From Bacteroidales bacterium (GTDB lineage: Bacteria > Bacteroidota > Bacteroidia > Bacteroidales > UBA932): 20,659 nucleotides of DNA. The stretch covers positions 1-20,659 of the forward strand of contig JAEDLO010000022.1 in assembly GCA_016295245.1 (NCBI GenBank), in the 5' to 3' direction. The position numbers were made by a program, and so were the translations under genes. Below the pieces are notes generated by a model. The model worked only from the letters and a program-made list of their open reading frames with translations, had not been told where the DNA came from and made no database searches. Shown here piece by piece: positions 6,662 through 15,323 of this stretch (its first letter is position 1; every line of letters starts with the position of its first letter).

Positions 6662-8002
6662 ATGTCAAGATTAGTTGTATTGGGAGGAGCCGAGAGCGGC
6701 GTGGGAGCCGCAATCCTCGCCAAGGTAAAAGGCTTTGATGTGTTTCTTTCCGACAACGGAAAGATTAAGGAGGAGTATGCGGCAATGCTCGATCGCTGGG
6801 ATATCAGTTACGAGCAGGGCGGTCATACCCGTGAGCTGATACTCAACGCCGACGAGGTGGTCAAGAGCCCGGGCATCCCGAAGGAGGCCCCGCTGGTTCG
6901 CGAACTTGCCGCCCAAGGTACCGGCATCATCTCCGAAATCGAGTTTGCCGCCAGGTACGACAATGCGAAAAAGATCTGCATCACCGGATCCAACGGCAAA
7001 ACCACCACCACCTCCCTGATCTACCACCTCTTCACCCAGGCTGGGCTGAACGTGGGGCTGGGAGGCAACATAGGCAAGAGCTACGCTCTTCAGGTGGCAA
7101 CCGAGAAGCACGATTACTATGTCCTGGAAATCAGCAGTTTCCAGCTGGATGACGCATATGAATTCAGGCCGGACATCGCCATCATAACCAACATCACCCC
7201 GGACCATCTCGACCGCTACGACCACAAGATGGAGAACTATGTTGCCGCCAAGTTCCGCATCACCCGGAACCTGCGCCCCGAGGACTGCTTCATCTTCGAC
7301 TCCGACGACCAGATTACCATCGAGCACCTCAACAAAATTGTGCTCAAGGCCAGGATGCTGCCGTTCAGCCAGGAGAAGGAGCTCGAGCAGGGTGCCTTCG
7401 TCTCCGACGACAAGATGGTTGTACGCTATGAGGGAGACAGCTCCGAGATGTATCTGAAAGACCTCGCCCTTCAGGGAAGACACAATATCTACAATTCGAT
7501 GGCGGCCGCCCTTGCCGCCAAGGCAAGCGGCATCGATGACAAAACCATCAGGGAGAGCCTCAGCTCATTCTCCCCTATCGAACACAGGCTTGAGCCGGTG
7601 CTCAATGTGGGAGGCGTGCTCTATATCAACGACTCCAAGGCCACCAACGTGGACTCTGCCTGGTACGCCCTCGAATGTCAGACCAGACCCGTCGTCTGGA
7701 TAGTGGGCGGCAAGGACAAGGGCAACGACTACGCCCCTCTTGTCAATCTGGTGAAGGAAAAGGTCAAGGCAATAGTCTGCCTTGGCGTTGACAACAAAAA
7801 AATCCACGACTCATTCGAGAACATAGTCGGAAAGGAAAACATCTGCGACACGGCCTCCGCCACCGAGGCGGCCAAGGCGGCCGCCGCCTTCGCCCGCGAG
7901 GGCGACGTGGTGCTGCTCAGCCCGTGCTGCGCTAGTTTTGACCTGTTCAAGAGCTATGAGGACAGGGGAAGACAGTTCAAGGAAGCGGTAAGACATCTGT
8001 AA
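6662..8002 (+). CDS. murD: MurD, UDP-MurNAc-L-Ala D-glutamate ligase
   Basis: MurD adds D-glutamate to UDP-MurNAc-L-alanine in the cytoplasm, using ATP. The 446-residue product begins with a Rossmann-like UDP-binding domain (LVVLGGAESGVG), then the P-loop TGSNGKTTT at about 108-116. Further on it has ISSFQL, NITPDHLDRYD, the NDSKATNVDS block and IVGGKDKG, all MurD landmarks. The C-terminus, with LLSPCCASFD and an ending near GRQFKEAV, is typical. Length is normal. It sits 7 nt after mraY and 5 nt before ftsW. Confidence 0.96.
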   Translation: MSRLVVLGGAESGVGAAILAKVKGFDVFLSDNGKIKEEYAAMLDRWDISYEQGGHTRELILNADEVVKSPGIPKEAPLVRELAAQGTGIISEIEFAARYDNAKKICITGSNGKTTTTSLIYHLFTQAGLNVGLGGNIGKSYALQVATEKHDYYVLEISSFQLDDAYEFRPDIAIITNITPDHLDRYDHKMENYVAAKFRITRNLRPEDCFIFDSDDQITIEHLNKIVLKARMLPFSQEKELEQGAFVSDDKMVVRYEGDSSEMYLKDLALQGRHNIYNSMAAALAAKASGIDDKTIRESLSSFSPIEHRLEPVLNVGGVLYINDSKATNVDSAWYALECQTRPVVWIVGGKDKGNDYAPLVNLVKEKVKAIVCLGVDNKKIHDSFENIVGKENICDTASATEAAKAAAAFAREGDVVLLSPCCASFDLFKSYEDRGRQFKEAVRHL

Positions 8003-8007
8003 CAATA

Positions 8008-9366
8008 ATGACAAGCAGCAAGACAAAGACCAAGAAATCGTTCTGGAGGATAGCAGACAGCTTTGAAGGAGACAAGGTTGTCTGGATAATCGTGCTTATG
8101 CTCTTCCTTTTCTCGCTTGTGTGTATGTTCTCATCCACATCCAAGCTCCTGAAGGGCGAAATGACAAGGATTGACCTCCTGAGGACCCAGCTCTATGTAG
8201 TGCTGGGAGGTCTTGTCGTGATAATCATCTGCTATAACATCAAGAATATCGACTTCTTCCGCAAGTTGAGCGTCATAGGCTTCCCGCTGTCGTTCCTGCT
8301 ACTGCTGCTTCTTGACATAAGGATAAACACCAGTTTGGTAAAGGCTATTGAGATTAACGGAGCCTACCGTATCCTGAGTATCAACGGAGTCCAGTTCCAC
8401 ATTTTCGAGGTGGTCAAGGTCGCTATGGTGATGTATTTCGCCTGGGCTCTGGATGCCTACAAGAAGGGGAAACTCCGTGGGCCGGAGAAAGACATCTGGA
8501 AGAAGGTGCTCTATATCTATGCCCCGTTCCTTATCACATTCGTGATGATTATCCCGGGCAGCAATTCCAGCGCCCTTATCATAGGTTTTCTGATGGCCGT
8601 GGTCATCCTTATCGGAGGCGGAAGCAAGAAGGATATGGGCCTGCTTGCTCTCGCCGGAATCTCCGCCATTATGATTTCCGTCGCAATCTATTATGTGTCA
8701 GACGGAAAGGCAATGAAACGAATCGGCACGGCCATCTCCAGAATTTTTGACGACGAGGACAACGAAAAGAAGTTCCTCGAGGCTCGCAAGGGCAGCCTTG
8801 AATGGCAGGAAGCCCTTGACGCAATGCGCCAGCCGGTGAGCGCCAAGATTGCCGTCCACGAAGGCGGAATCTTCGGCAAGGGTCCCGGTCAGAGCACCCA
8901 GAGATATGTGGTTCCGGACATCTCGGAAGACTATATGTACAGTTTCATCATTGAGGAGTACGGCCTGTTCGGAGGCATTCTGGTCATCATCCTCTATGTA
9001 TCCCTGCTGGCCAGGGGCTCGCTGATAGTCAGAAACTGCGGCGACAATATCTTCGCCAAGGCGGCGGTGGCGGGACTGTGCCTGCTGATTACCGGTCAGG
9101 CCTTCCTCCATATGTTTGTCAATGCCGATATCGGCCCTATGACGGGCCAGACCCTGCCGCTGATCAGCCACGGCAACAGCGCCTTCCTCTGCTTCAGCGT
9201 GGCATTCGGCATCATCCTCTCATTCAGCAGGATAGCTGCAAGGCGGATAGAGATTGAGACGCTGAAGGCGGACCCTCTGATGGAGACGCACGAAAATTTG
9301 AAAGGCAGTCTGGACGAGCTGGACGCCTTTGATTCAGGAAAACAATTTGATGAAGATGGAATATAA
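8008..9366 (+). CDS. ftsW: FtsW, SEDS-family septal peptidoglycan polymerase
   Basis: FtsW is a polytopic SEDS glycosyltransferase that polymerises lipid II at the septum together with FtsI. The 452-residue product has about ten hydrophobic segments. The large extracytoplasmic loop contains GKGPGQSTQRYVVPDISEDY, where D308 matches the position of the catalytic aspartate of the family, followed by FIIEEYGL. The last membrane helices carry GPMTGQTLPLISHGNSAF. The hydrophilic C-terminal tail of about 45 residues is acidic. The 3' end overlaps murG by 17 nt. The choice of FtsW over RodA rests on the dcw context. Confidence 0.93.
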   Translation: MTSSKTKTKKSFWRIADSFEGDKVVWIIVLMLFLFSLVCMFSSTSKLLKGEMTRIDLLRTQLYVVLGGLVVIIICYNIKNIDFFRKLSVIGFPLSFLLLLLLDIRINTSLVKAIEINGAYRILSINGVQFHIFEVVKVAMVMYFAWALDAYKKGKLRGPEKDIWKKVLYIYAPFLITFVMIIPGSNSSALIIGFLMAVVILIGGGSKKDMGLLALAGISAIMISVAIYYVSDGKAMKRIGTAISRIFDDEDNEKKFLEARKGSLEWQEALDAMRQPVSAKIAVHEGGIFGKGPGQSTQRYVVPDISEDYMYSFIIEEYGLFGGILVIILYVSLLARGSLIVRNCGDNIFAKAAVAGLCLLITGQAFLHMFVNADIGPMTGQTLPLISHGNSAFLCFSVAFGIILSFSRIAARRIEIETLKADPLMETHENLKGSLDELDAFDSGKQFDEDGI

Positions 9367-10480
9367 GAAACTCAGAGTCATCATCAGTGGCGGCGGCACC
9401 GGAGGCCATATCTTCCCTGCCGTGTCCATTGCAGACCGTCTCAGGAAAGTCAATCCTGAAACGGAAATCCTCTTTGTCGGCGCAGAAGGCAAGATGGAGA
9501 TGGAGAAGGTTCCTGCCGCGGGTTACGAGATAGTAGGCCTGCCGATTTGCGGACTGCAGAGAAAACTGAGTCTGAAAAACATAGCGGCAAACCTCAAGCT
9601 GCCGTTCAAGATCCTGTCCAGCATCCGCAAGGCAGGATGGGTCATCGATGATTTCCAGCCGGACGTGGTAATCGGCGTCGGAGGCTTTGCCAGCGCTCCT
9701 CTGCTTTGGGCCGCAACCCGCAGGAAAGTGCCGGCCCTCATTCAGGAACAGAACGGATTCGCCGGCCTGACCAACAAGATACTCGCCAAGCGCGTGAGCA
9801 GCATCTGCGTGGCTTACGAAGGGATGGAAAGGTTCTTCCCGGCAGAGAAAATAGTAATCAGCGGCAACCCGATCCGCTCCGACATCCACAAATACGGTCC
9901 CGAAGAGAGGCTCGAAGGCCTGAAGTTCTACGGCCTGAGCGAAGGCTGCAAGCATCTGTTCATCGTGGGCGGAAGCCTTGGAAGCGGCACACTCAACCGC
10001 TCGGTGATGGATTGGATCGAGAAGGGCTGCCCGGGTGGGGAGAATGTCGAAATCCTCTGGCAGTGCGGCCGCTATTACAAGGCGGGCGTGGACAAGTTCC
10101 TCGAGGAGCACCCTTGCCCGAAGGTGCGCCAGACCGACTTCATCGCCAGAATGGACCTCGCCTATGCCCTTGCGGACGTGGTGATAAGCCGTTCAGGCGC
10201 CTCTTCTATCTCCGAGATCTGCGTCGCCGCCAAGGCAGCCATCTTCGTACCTTCGCCTAACGTCGCCGAAGACCACCAGACCCATAACGCGATGGCCCTT
10301 GTCCGCAAGGACGCCGCCCTGATGGTCAAGGACGACCAGGCCCGCACCAAACTCCTTCCCACCGCCTTCCAGTTGCTCGGACAGGAAGACAGGATTAGAC
10401 AGATAGAAAGAAATGTGGCAAGGCTGGCGAAGCCGGACGCCGCACAGACCATCGTTGACGAAGTTTACAAACTTGTATGA
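9350..10480 (+). CDS. murG: MurG, lipid II synthase (GlcNAc transferase)
   Basis: MurG is a GT28 glycosyltransferase that adds GlcNAc from UDP-GlcNAc to lipid I on the inner face of the membrane. The 376-residue product has the N-terminal glycine-rich loop ISGGGTGGH near residues 12-20, GVGGFASAP, IQEQNGFAG, a GGSLGSGTLN loop, and the C-terminal SRSGASSISE and PNVAEDHQTHNA nucleotide-sugar region. Two ATGs lie 6 nt apart (9350 and 9356). I chose 9350 because AGGA lies 10 nt before it. Both are inside the end of ftsW. The stop overlaps murC (ATGA). Confidence 0.94.
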   Translation: MKMEYKKLRVIISGGGTGGHIFPAVSIADRLRKVNPETEILFVGAEGKMEMEKVPAAGYEIVGLPICGLQRKLSLKNIAANLKLPFKILSSIRKAGWVIDDFQPDVVIGVGGFASAPLLWAATRRKVPALIQEQNGFAGLTNKILAKRVSSICVAYEGMERFFPAEKIVISGNPIRSDIHKYGPEERLEGLKFYGLSEGCKHLFIVGGSLGSGTLNRSVMDWIEKGCPGGENVEILWQCGRYYKAGVDKFLEEHPCPKVRQTDFIARMDLAYALADVVISRSGASSISEICVAAKAAIFVPSPNVAEDHQTHNAMALVRKDAALMVKDDQARTKLLPTAFQLLGQEDRIRQIERNVARLAKPDAAQTIVDEVYKLV

Positions 10481-11835
10481 GTTACAGCAATATCTATTTC
10501 ATAGGCATCGGGGGCATAGGAATGAGTGCCATTGCCCGCTATTATAAATTCAAGGGCTGCAATGTAAGCGGCTATGACCGCACGCGCACCGAACTCACTG
10601 ACCGCCTTGAGGCGGAAGGCATCAGTGTCCACTTCGAGGACAGACCGGAGCTCATCCCCGCAGACAAGGACAACACCCTGGTTGTCTATACGCCAGCCAT
10701 ACCCGAAGACTTCGGCGAACTCCGCTTCGCCATTGACAGGGGCTACCGCGTAATCAAGCGTTCGCGCATACTGGGGGAAATCACCGCCGGCCAGGTTTGC
10801 CTTGCCGTTGCGGGAACCCACGGCAAGACGACGACCTCGACACTCGTCGCCCACATCCTCACGGAGAGCGGCGTGGGCTGCTCGGCCTTCCTGGGAGGCA
10901 TCTCCAAGAATTACGGCACCAATATGCTCTGCGACCACAGCCGCACGGTAGTGGTCGAGGCTGACGAGTTCGACAGGTCCTTCCACCAGCTTCACCCGGC
11001 AATCAGTGCGATCACCGCGATGGATGCCGATCACCTCGACATCTACGGCGACCACGCCCACGTGATCGAAGCCTTCAAGATATATGCAAGCCAGGTCAGC
11101 GAGACCATCATCCTCAAGCTCGGCCTGCCGATAAGAAAGGACGAGGTCACCGCAAGGATATATACCTACCACCGAGATGACCCTCGTGCCGACATCCACG
11201 GCTCCAACATCCGCCTCCAGAGCGACGGTCACTATGTCTTCGACCTGGTATATCCGGGAGGCGTGCTCAGCGACATCAAGGTCGGCGCACTCGGAATGGT
11301 GAATGTCGAGAACAGCATCGCCGCAGCCGGCATCTGCCTCTGCCACGGAGTGGACGCCCAGAAGATAAAGCACGCCATCGGCAGCTTCGAAGGTGCGCGT
11401 CGCCGCCTTGACCTCCACTTCAACGCGGGAGGGATGACCTACATCGACGACTACGCCCACCATCCGGAGGAGCTCCACAGTGCAATCAGCTCAGTGCGCG
11501 AGATTTACCCGGGACGCAAGCTGACCGGCATCTTCCAGCCGCATCTTTTCACCCGCACGAGGGATTTCGCGCCTGAATTCGCCAAGTCCCTGAGCCTGCT
11601 GGACAAGCTCATCCTGCTGGACATCTATCCGGCACGCGAAGAGCCGATCAAGGGTGTCAGCTCCGAAATCATCTTCAAGGACGTAACCTGTCCGGAGATG
11701 GTTCTGCTTGACAAGGAGGCGCTGATGGACTATATGCAAGAGGAGAAGGTGGACGTGCTTATGACCCTCGGAGCGGGCAACATCGACCAGTTCATCGAGC
11801 CTCTCACACTGATGCTTCAAAACAGACTCAAATAA
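10477..11835 (+). CDS. murC: MurC, UDP-MurNAc L-alanine ligase
   Basis: MurC starts the stem peptide by joining L-alanine to UDP-MurNAc with ATP in the cytoplasm. The 452-residue product has the N-terminal YFIGIGGIGMSAIA loop, the Mur P-loop AGTHGKTTT at 112-120, VVEADEFDRSF, MDADHLDIYGD, the DDYAHHPEE motif and FQPHLFTRT, all specific to MurC. Length is normal. ddl, which follows murC in many bacteria, is absent; ftsQ begins 3 nt after the stop. Confidence 0.96.
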   Translation: MSYSNIYFIGIGGIGMSAIARYYKFKGCNVSGYDRTRTELTDRLEAEGISVHFEDRPELIPADKDNTLVVYTPAIPEDFGELRFAIDRGYRVIKRSRILGEITAGQVCLAVAGTHGKTTTSTLVAHILTESGVGCSAFLGGISKNYGTNMLCDHSRTVVVEADEFDRSFHQLHPAISAITAMDADHLDIYGDHAHVIEAFKIYASQVSETIILKLGLPIRKDEVTARIYTYHRDDPRADIHGSNIRLQSDGHYVFDLVYPGGVLSDIKVGALGMVNVENSIAAAGICLCHGVDAQKIKHAIGSFEGARRRLDLHFNAGGMTYIDDYAHHPEELHSAISSVREIYPGRKLTGIFQPHLFTRTRDFAPEFAKSLSLLDKLILLDIYPAREEPIKGVSSEIIFKDVTCPEMVLLDKEALMDYMQEEKVDVLMTLGAGNIDQFIEPLTLMLQNRLK

Positions 11836-11838
11836 TAG

Positions 11839-12624
11839 ATGAAAAAGACTGTCAGATATTCGATTTCGTGCTTGCTGATTGCAGCCTTCTGCATCGGGAT
11901 GGGCATTCTAGCCCATCTTGAGAAGGAAAGCCGCAACACCCGCACCTGCGAAAGGCTCGAAGTGGAGTTCTCCGACAGCCTCAAATTCGTCACCGAAAAA
12001 GACATACGCAAATACGTGGACAGCCGCTATGGAGCATACATAGGACAGCGTCTGGACAGCGTCAGACTCACGGAGATAGAGCAGATGCTCCAGAGCCGCA
12101 GCGCCATTATGGATTGCGAAGCCTGGACAACCGACGACGGGGTTCTCCACGTCCGCGTAGGACAGAGGGCTCCTGTCCTGCGTTTCGACTGCGGCGACGG
12201 AGGTTTCTACGTGGACGCGGAAGGCTACATCTTTCCTCTCCATCCGAGTTATACGGCCGACGTGCCCGTCGTAAGCGGCGGAGTGCCGTTCAAGCTCAAG
12301 AAGAATTACAAGGGCGAGGCTCCGGAAGAAAGGGACAGAACCTGGCTGAAACACATAATCGAGCTTTCGCGCTACATCAACAGTTCGAAGATCTGGAGGT
12401 CAAGGATTTCCGGCATCCGCTGCAGCTCGGACGAGAACGTAATACTGCTGTCTTCAAGCGGAAGCGAAAAGTTTTATCTGGGTTATCCTGAAAACATTGC
12501 GGAAAAACTCGGGAAAGTTGAAACTTATTTCATTAAAATATTACCTTTGAAAGGGGAAAACCATTACAAGTCAGTTAACGTAACTTATAACAACCAAATA
12601 ATATGCAGTCAGAAAGATATATAG
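11839..12624 (+). CDS. ftsQ: FtsQ-like division protein
   Basis: FtsQ is a bitopic inner-membrane protein that links early and late divisome components through its periplasmic POTRA and beta domains. The 261-residue product has a short basic N-terminus, one transmembrane helix at about residues 6-25, a POTRA-like stretch (VTEKDIRKYV, then LTEIEQMLQSRSAI) and a beta-rich remainder with the RAPVLRF and YFIKILPL segments. Identification leans on topology and position between murC and ftsA, since the family is weakly conserved. The last 100 nt are clearly more AT-rich than the rest and contain a promoter candidate. The end overlaps ftsA by 22 nt. Confidence 0.87.
   Translation: MKKTVRYSISCLLIAAFCIGMGILAHLEKESRNTRTCERLEVEFSDSLKFVTEKDIRKYVDSRYGAYIGQRLDSVRLTEIEQMLQSRSAIMDCEAWTTDDGVLHVRVGQRAPVLRFDCGDGGFYVDAEGYIFPLHPSYTADVPVVSGGVPFKLKKNYKGEAPEERDRTWLKHIIELSRYINSSKIWRSRISGIRCSSDENVILLSSSGSEKFYLGYPENIAEKLGKVETYFIKILPLKGENHYKSVNVTYNNQIICSQKDI
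12517..12549 (+). promoter_or_regulatory. Candidate internal promoter for ftsA-ftsZ
   Basis: Within the 3' end of ftsQ, GTTG at 12517-12520 is followed after 21 nt by TACCTTTG at 12542-12549, which fits the Bacteroidota pattern TTTG...TAnnTTTG. The surrounding 100 nt are AT-rich against a GC-rich coding background. A start near 12556 would give a leader of about 45 nt before ftsA. This would allow extra FtsA and FtsZ independently of the mraZ promoter, as internal promoters do in other bacteria. Sequence match only. Confidence 0.5.
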
Positions 12625-14066
12625 CGGCAGCGGATCTCGGCACGTCCAAAATCGCTCTCAGCGTAGCCAAGATCACAGGCGAAGACGTCCAGATCATCTA
12701 CTACAGGGAAACTCCTTCCGACGGTGTCAGATACAGTTGCGTCTATAACCCCAAGAGGGCCGCAGAGCCTCTGCGCAAGGCAATCCAGATGGCTCAGGAC
12801 GAGCTGAACATCAAGATTCTCCAGCTGGTGATCGGACTCCCGCGCTACAATGTGCGCCAGGAGGTGGCCAGCGCCCGTATGGAGCGCAGCAACCCGGACA
12901 GTTGCATCAGCCGCGAGGAGGTGAACACCCTCAAGAAGATGGCCATCGACGACTACCCGGTTGCCGATGAGAGCAAGGAAACCATCTACGGTGCGGTTGC
13001 CCAGTCGTTCTCGGCGGACGACGAACTCGTCTGCGCGTCCGAAAGCGACGTTGTCGGCACTGTTTCCGACTGTCTCGAGGGCAACTTCAAGATCTTTCTG
13101 GGCAGCCTCAAGCCACTGCGCAACATTGACATTATGCTCAACGACGTGGGAGTGGCTCCCGCCTACAAGTTCTTCCTTCCGAACTCGGTCGCACAGTCCG
13201 TGCTGAACGAGGAGGAGAAGGACAACGGTGTGGCCCTGGTCGAAATCGGCGCGGGCGTAAGCTCCGTGACCATCTACAGGGGTAAGATTCTGCGCCACTA
13301 TTCGTCCATCCCGTTCGGCGGCAAGAACATCACTGCCGACATCCGCTACGAATGCGGCTTCAATGAAAAACTCGCCGAGAACATCAAGCTCGCCTTCGGA
13401 GCCTGCGTGCCGGACAAGCTCCAGTCCCTGAGCGAGAAGATCATCCAGATCAACGACGACGAAACCGGCTCATACGAGCAGCTGCCAGTCAAGTATCTGT
13501 CCGAGATCATCGATGCCCGTACGCGCGAAATCATCGACGCCGTGCTCTACCAGATTCAGGAGAGCGGCTATGCTGATAAACTGCGCAACGGCATCGTCGT
13601 GACCGGAGGCGGCGCCAACCTCGTGAACCTGCCTAACCTGCTAAAGGAGATGTCAGGCTACAACGTGCGCATCGGCTATCCGCGCACCAGGACCTTCAGC
13701 GCCGACGGTTGCGACGGCATTGGCGAAATGTCAGCCGCAGCTTCAATCGGTATGATACTCGAGGCCAAGAAGGACTACAGACTCAACTGCATCGAAGATG
13801 CGCCTCTTGCAGCCGACAATGCCCGGGAAGAAAGCCAGACCGCAACGCAGGAACCTGAGAATACCCAACAGGCCCCTGAAGCAGAAGTACACCAGGGCGA
13901 ACTCTTCGAGGGGGAAATCCTCCAACCAAACAGGGACGAGAACCAGAAGAAGAAAAAAGATGGCAAGGGCAGGCTTACCTGGAAGCGCCTCAGGGACAAG
14001 GTCAACAACACTTTCGAAGGGGCCTTCGACAACACCCTGGGCAATCTGTTTGACTCAATGGAATAA
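12603..14066 (+). CDS. ftsA: FtsA, actin-like membrane tether of the Z ring
   Basis: FtsA is an actin-fold ATPase that anchors FtsZ to the inner membrane and recruits later divisome proteins. The 487-residue product shows the phosphate-1 motif AADLGTSKIALSVAK at residues 8-22, a second phosphate region (VALVEIGAGVSSVTIY) and the adenosine motif VTGGGANLVNLP at about 333-344. A polar Q/E-rich linker at about 405-457 precedes a C-terminal amphipathic segment (WKRLRDKVNN...FDSME) suited to membrane binding. It is longer than E. coli FtsA mainly because of the linker. The start overlaps ftsQ by 22 nt; ftsZ follows after 15 nt, the largest gap in the run. Confidence 0.94.
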   Translation: MQSERYIAAADLGTSKIALSVAKITGEDVQIIYYRETPSDGVRYSCVYNPKRAAEPLRKAIQMAQDELNIKILQLVIGLPRYNVRQEVASARMERSNPDSCISREEVNTLKKMAIDDYPVADESKETIYGAVAQSFSADDELVCASESDVVGTVSDCLEGNFKIFLGSLKPLRNIDIMLNDVGVAPAYKFFLPNSVAQSVLNEEEKDNGVALVEIGAGVSSVTIYRGKILRHYSSIPFGGKNITADIRYECGFNEKLAENIKLAFGACVPDKLQSLSEKIIQINDDETGSYEQLPVKYLSEIIDARTREIIDAVLYQIQESGYADKLRNGIVVTGGGANLVNLPNLLKEMSGYNVRIGYPRTRTFSADGCDGIGEMSAAASIGMILEAKKDYRLNCIEDAPLAADNAREESQTATQEPENTQQAPEAEVHQGELFEGEILQPNRDENQKKKKDGKGRLTWKRLRDKVNNTFEGAFDNTLGNLFDSME

Positions 14067-14081
14067 TAAAGAAACAAGGAT

Positions 14082-15323
14082 ATGGAAGACCAGACAATAA
14101 TCGATTCATTCACACCTGTGGACTGGGCGACATCTGACGAGATCATCAAGGTCCTCGGAGTCGGAGGAGGCGGCTGCAATGCAGTCAGCTATATGTACAA
14201 GAAAGGCATCACAGGCTGCAGTTTCGTAGTCTGCAACACTGACGCCCAGGCGCTCAGATGCAGTCCTGTTCCTGTAAAGATCCAGATGGGACGCGGCCTT
14301 GGCGCCGGAACCAATCCGATCAATGGCCGAAACGCAGCGCTCGAGAGCCAGGACCAGATTGAGAAAATCATCTTCGACACCAACACCAAGATGCTTTTCA
14401 TCACTGCCGGAATGGGCGGCGGCACCGGTACGGGAGCCGCGCCGGTCATCGCCAAGATGGCCCGCGACAAGGGCATACTGACGGTTGCCGTTGTGACCCT
14501 GCCTTTCCTGAACGAGGGCAACGAGGCTCTCTCGAGGGCAATCGACGGCATCCACGAGCTGGAGAAGAATGTTGACAGCCTCCTGCTGATCAACAATGAA
14601 AAGCTCCACGAGTACTATGGCAACAAACTCATCCACGATGCCTTCCCGCAGGCGGATGACGTGCTTGCCACAGCCGTCAAGGGCATCGTGGAAATCATCA
14701 AGAAACCGGGCTACATCAATGTCGATTTCAAGGATGTCGAGACTATGATGAGAAACAGCGGAATGGCCCTTATGGGCTGCGGCTCCGGCACGGGAAAGAA
14801 CCGCATCCAGGACGCCGTCAAGGCCGCCTTCGAGTCACCGCTGCTCAACGACTTCGACCTCAAGAGTGCAAAGAAGGTGCTTCTCAACATCACCTACGGC
14901 CAGAACGAGCAGGGTCTGACGATGGACGACCTCCACAAGATAAACGAGATGATCGACGAGTACACCGGCAGCGCCAACAACTTCAAGCGCGGCCTCATCT
15001 GGGATGACGACCCTGAAATCGGCGACAAGATCAGCATCACCTCCATCGTCACTGGCCTGAGGTTCTCCGACATCATCACCCCGGGCAAAGATATGGGCAA
15101 CTACATTATGATCGACACGGATTTCGTCTATAACAAGACCAAGGCCGCAAGTTCATCGGAAGGCATTTCACTATATGAAAATGCAAGCTCCCACATAGGC
15201 TTCAACTCGAAGGGCAATATGCGCACCTTCAACTACATCGACAAGCCTAATCTCATCCTCTCGGAAGGCCAGCAGCTTGCCGAGCTCGAAAACATCCCGG
15301 CAATCAGAAGAAGGAAAGTATGA
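14082..15323 (+). CDS. ftsZ: FtsZ, tubulin-like division GTPase
   Basis: FtsZ polymerises with GTP into the cytoplasmic ring that marks the division site. The 413-residue product has the N-terminal VLGVGGGGCNAV nucleotide loop, the tubulin signature GGGTGTG at 112-118, the T7 synergy loop INVDFKDV that completes the neighbour's GTPase site, and a C-terminal domain. The variable linker is short, and the extreme C-terminus LENIPAIRRRKV is the likely conserved peptide that binds FtsA. The stop overlaps the gltX start by 4 nt (ATGA), which ties a tRNA synthetase to the division operon. Confidence 0.97.
   Translation: MEDQTIIDSFTPVDWATSDEIIKVLGVGGGGCNAVSYMYKKGITGCSFVVCNTDAQALRCSPVPVKIQMGRGLGAGTNPINGRNAALESQDQIEKIIFDTNTKMLFITAGMGGGTGTGAAPVIAKMARDKGILTVAVVTLPFLNEGNEALSRAIDGIHELEKNVDSLLLINNEKLHEYYGNKLIHDAFPQADDVLATAVKGIVEIIKKPGYINVDFKDVETMMRNSGMALMGCGSGTGKNRIQDAVKAAFESPLLNDFDLKSAKKVLLNITYGQNEQGLTMDDLHKINEMIDEYTGSANNFKRGLIWDDDPEIGDKISITSIVTGLRFSDIITPGKDMGNYIMIDTDFVYNKTKAASSSEGISLYENASSHIGFNSKGNMRTFNYIDKPNLILSEGQQLAELENIPAIRRRKV

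Noticed and set aside
9166..9195. FtsW motif SHGNS instead of a GG-type loop
   Set aside because: SHG-type loops are, as I recall, usual in Bacteroidota FtsW, so this is probably lineage variation and not a lost residue.
4044..11839. Missing murF and ddl as a sign of deletion
   Set aside because: Bacteroidota dcw clusters normally lack both at this place, and the joints murE-mraY and murC-ftsQ are tight and intact.
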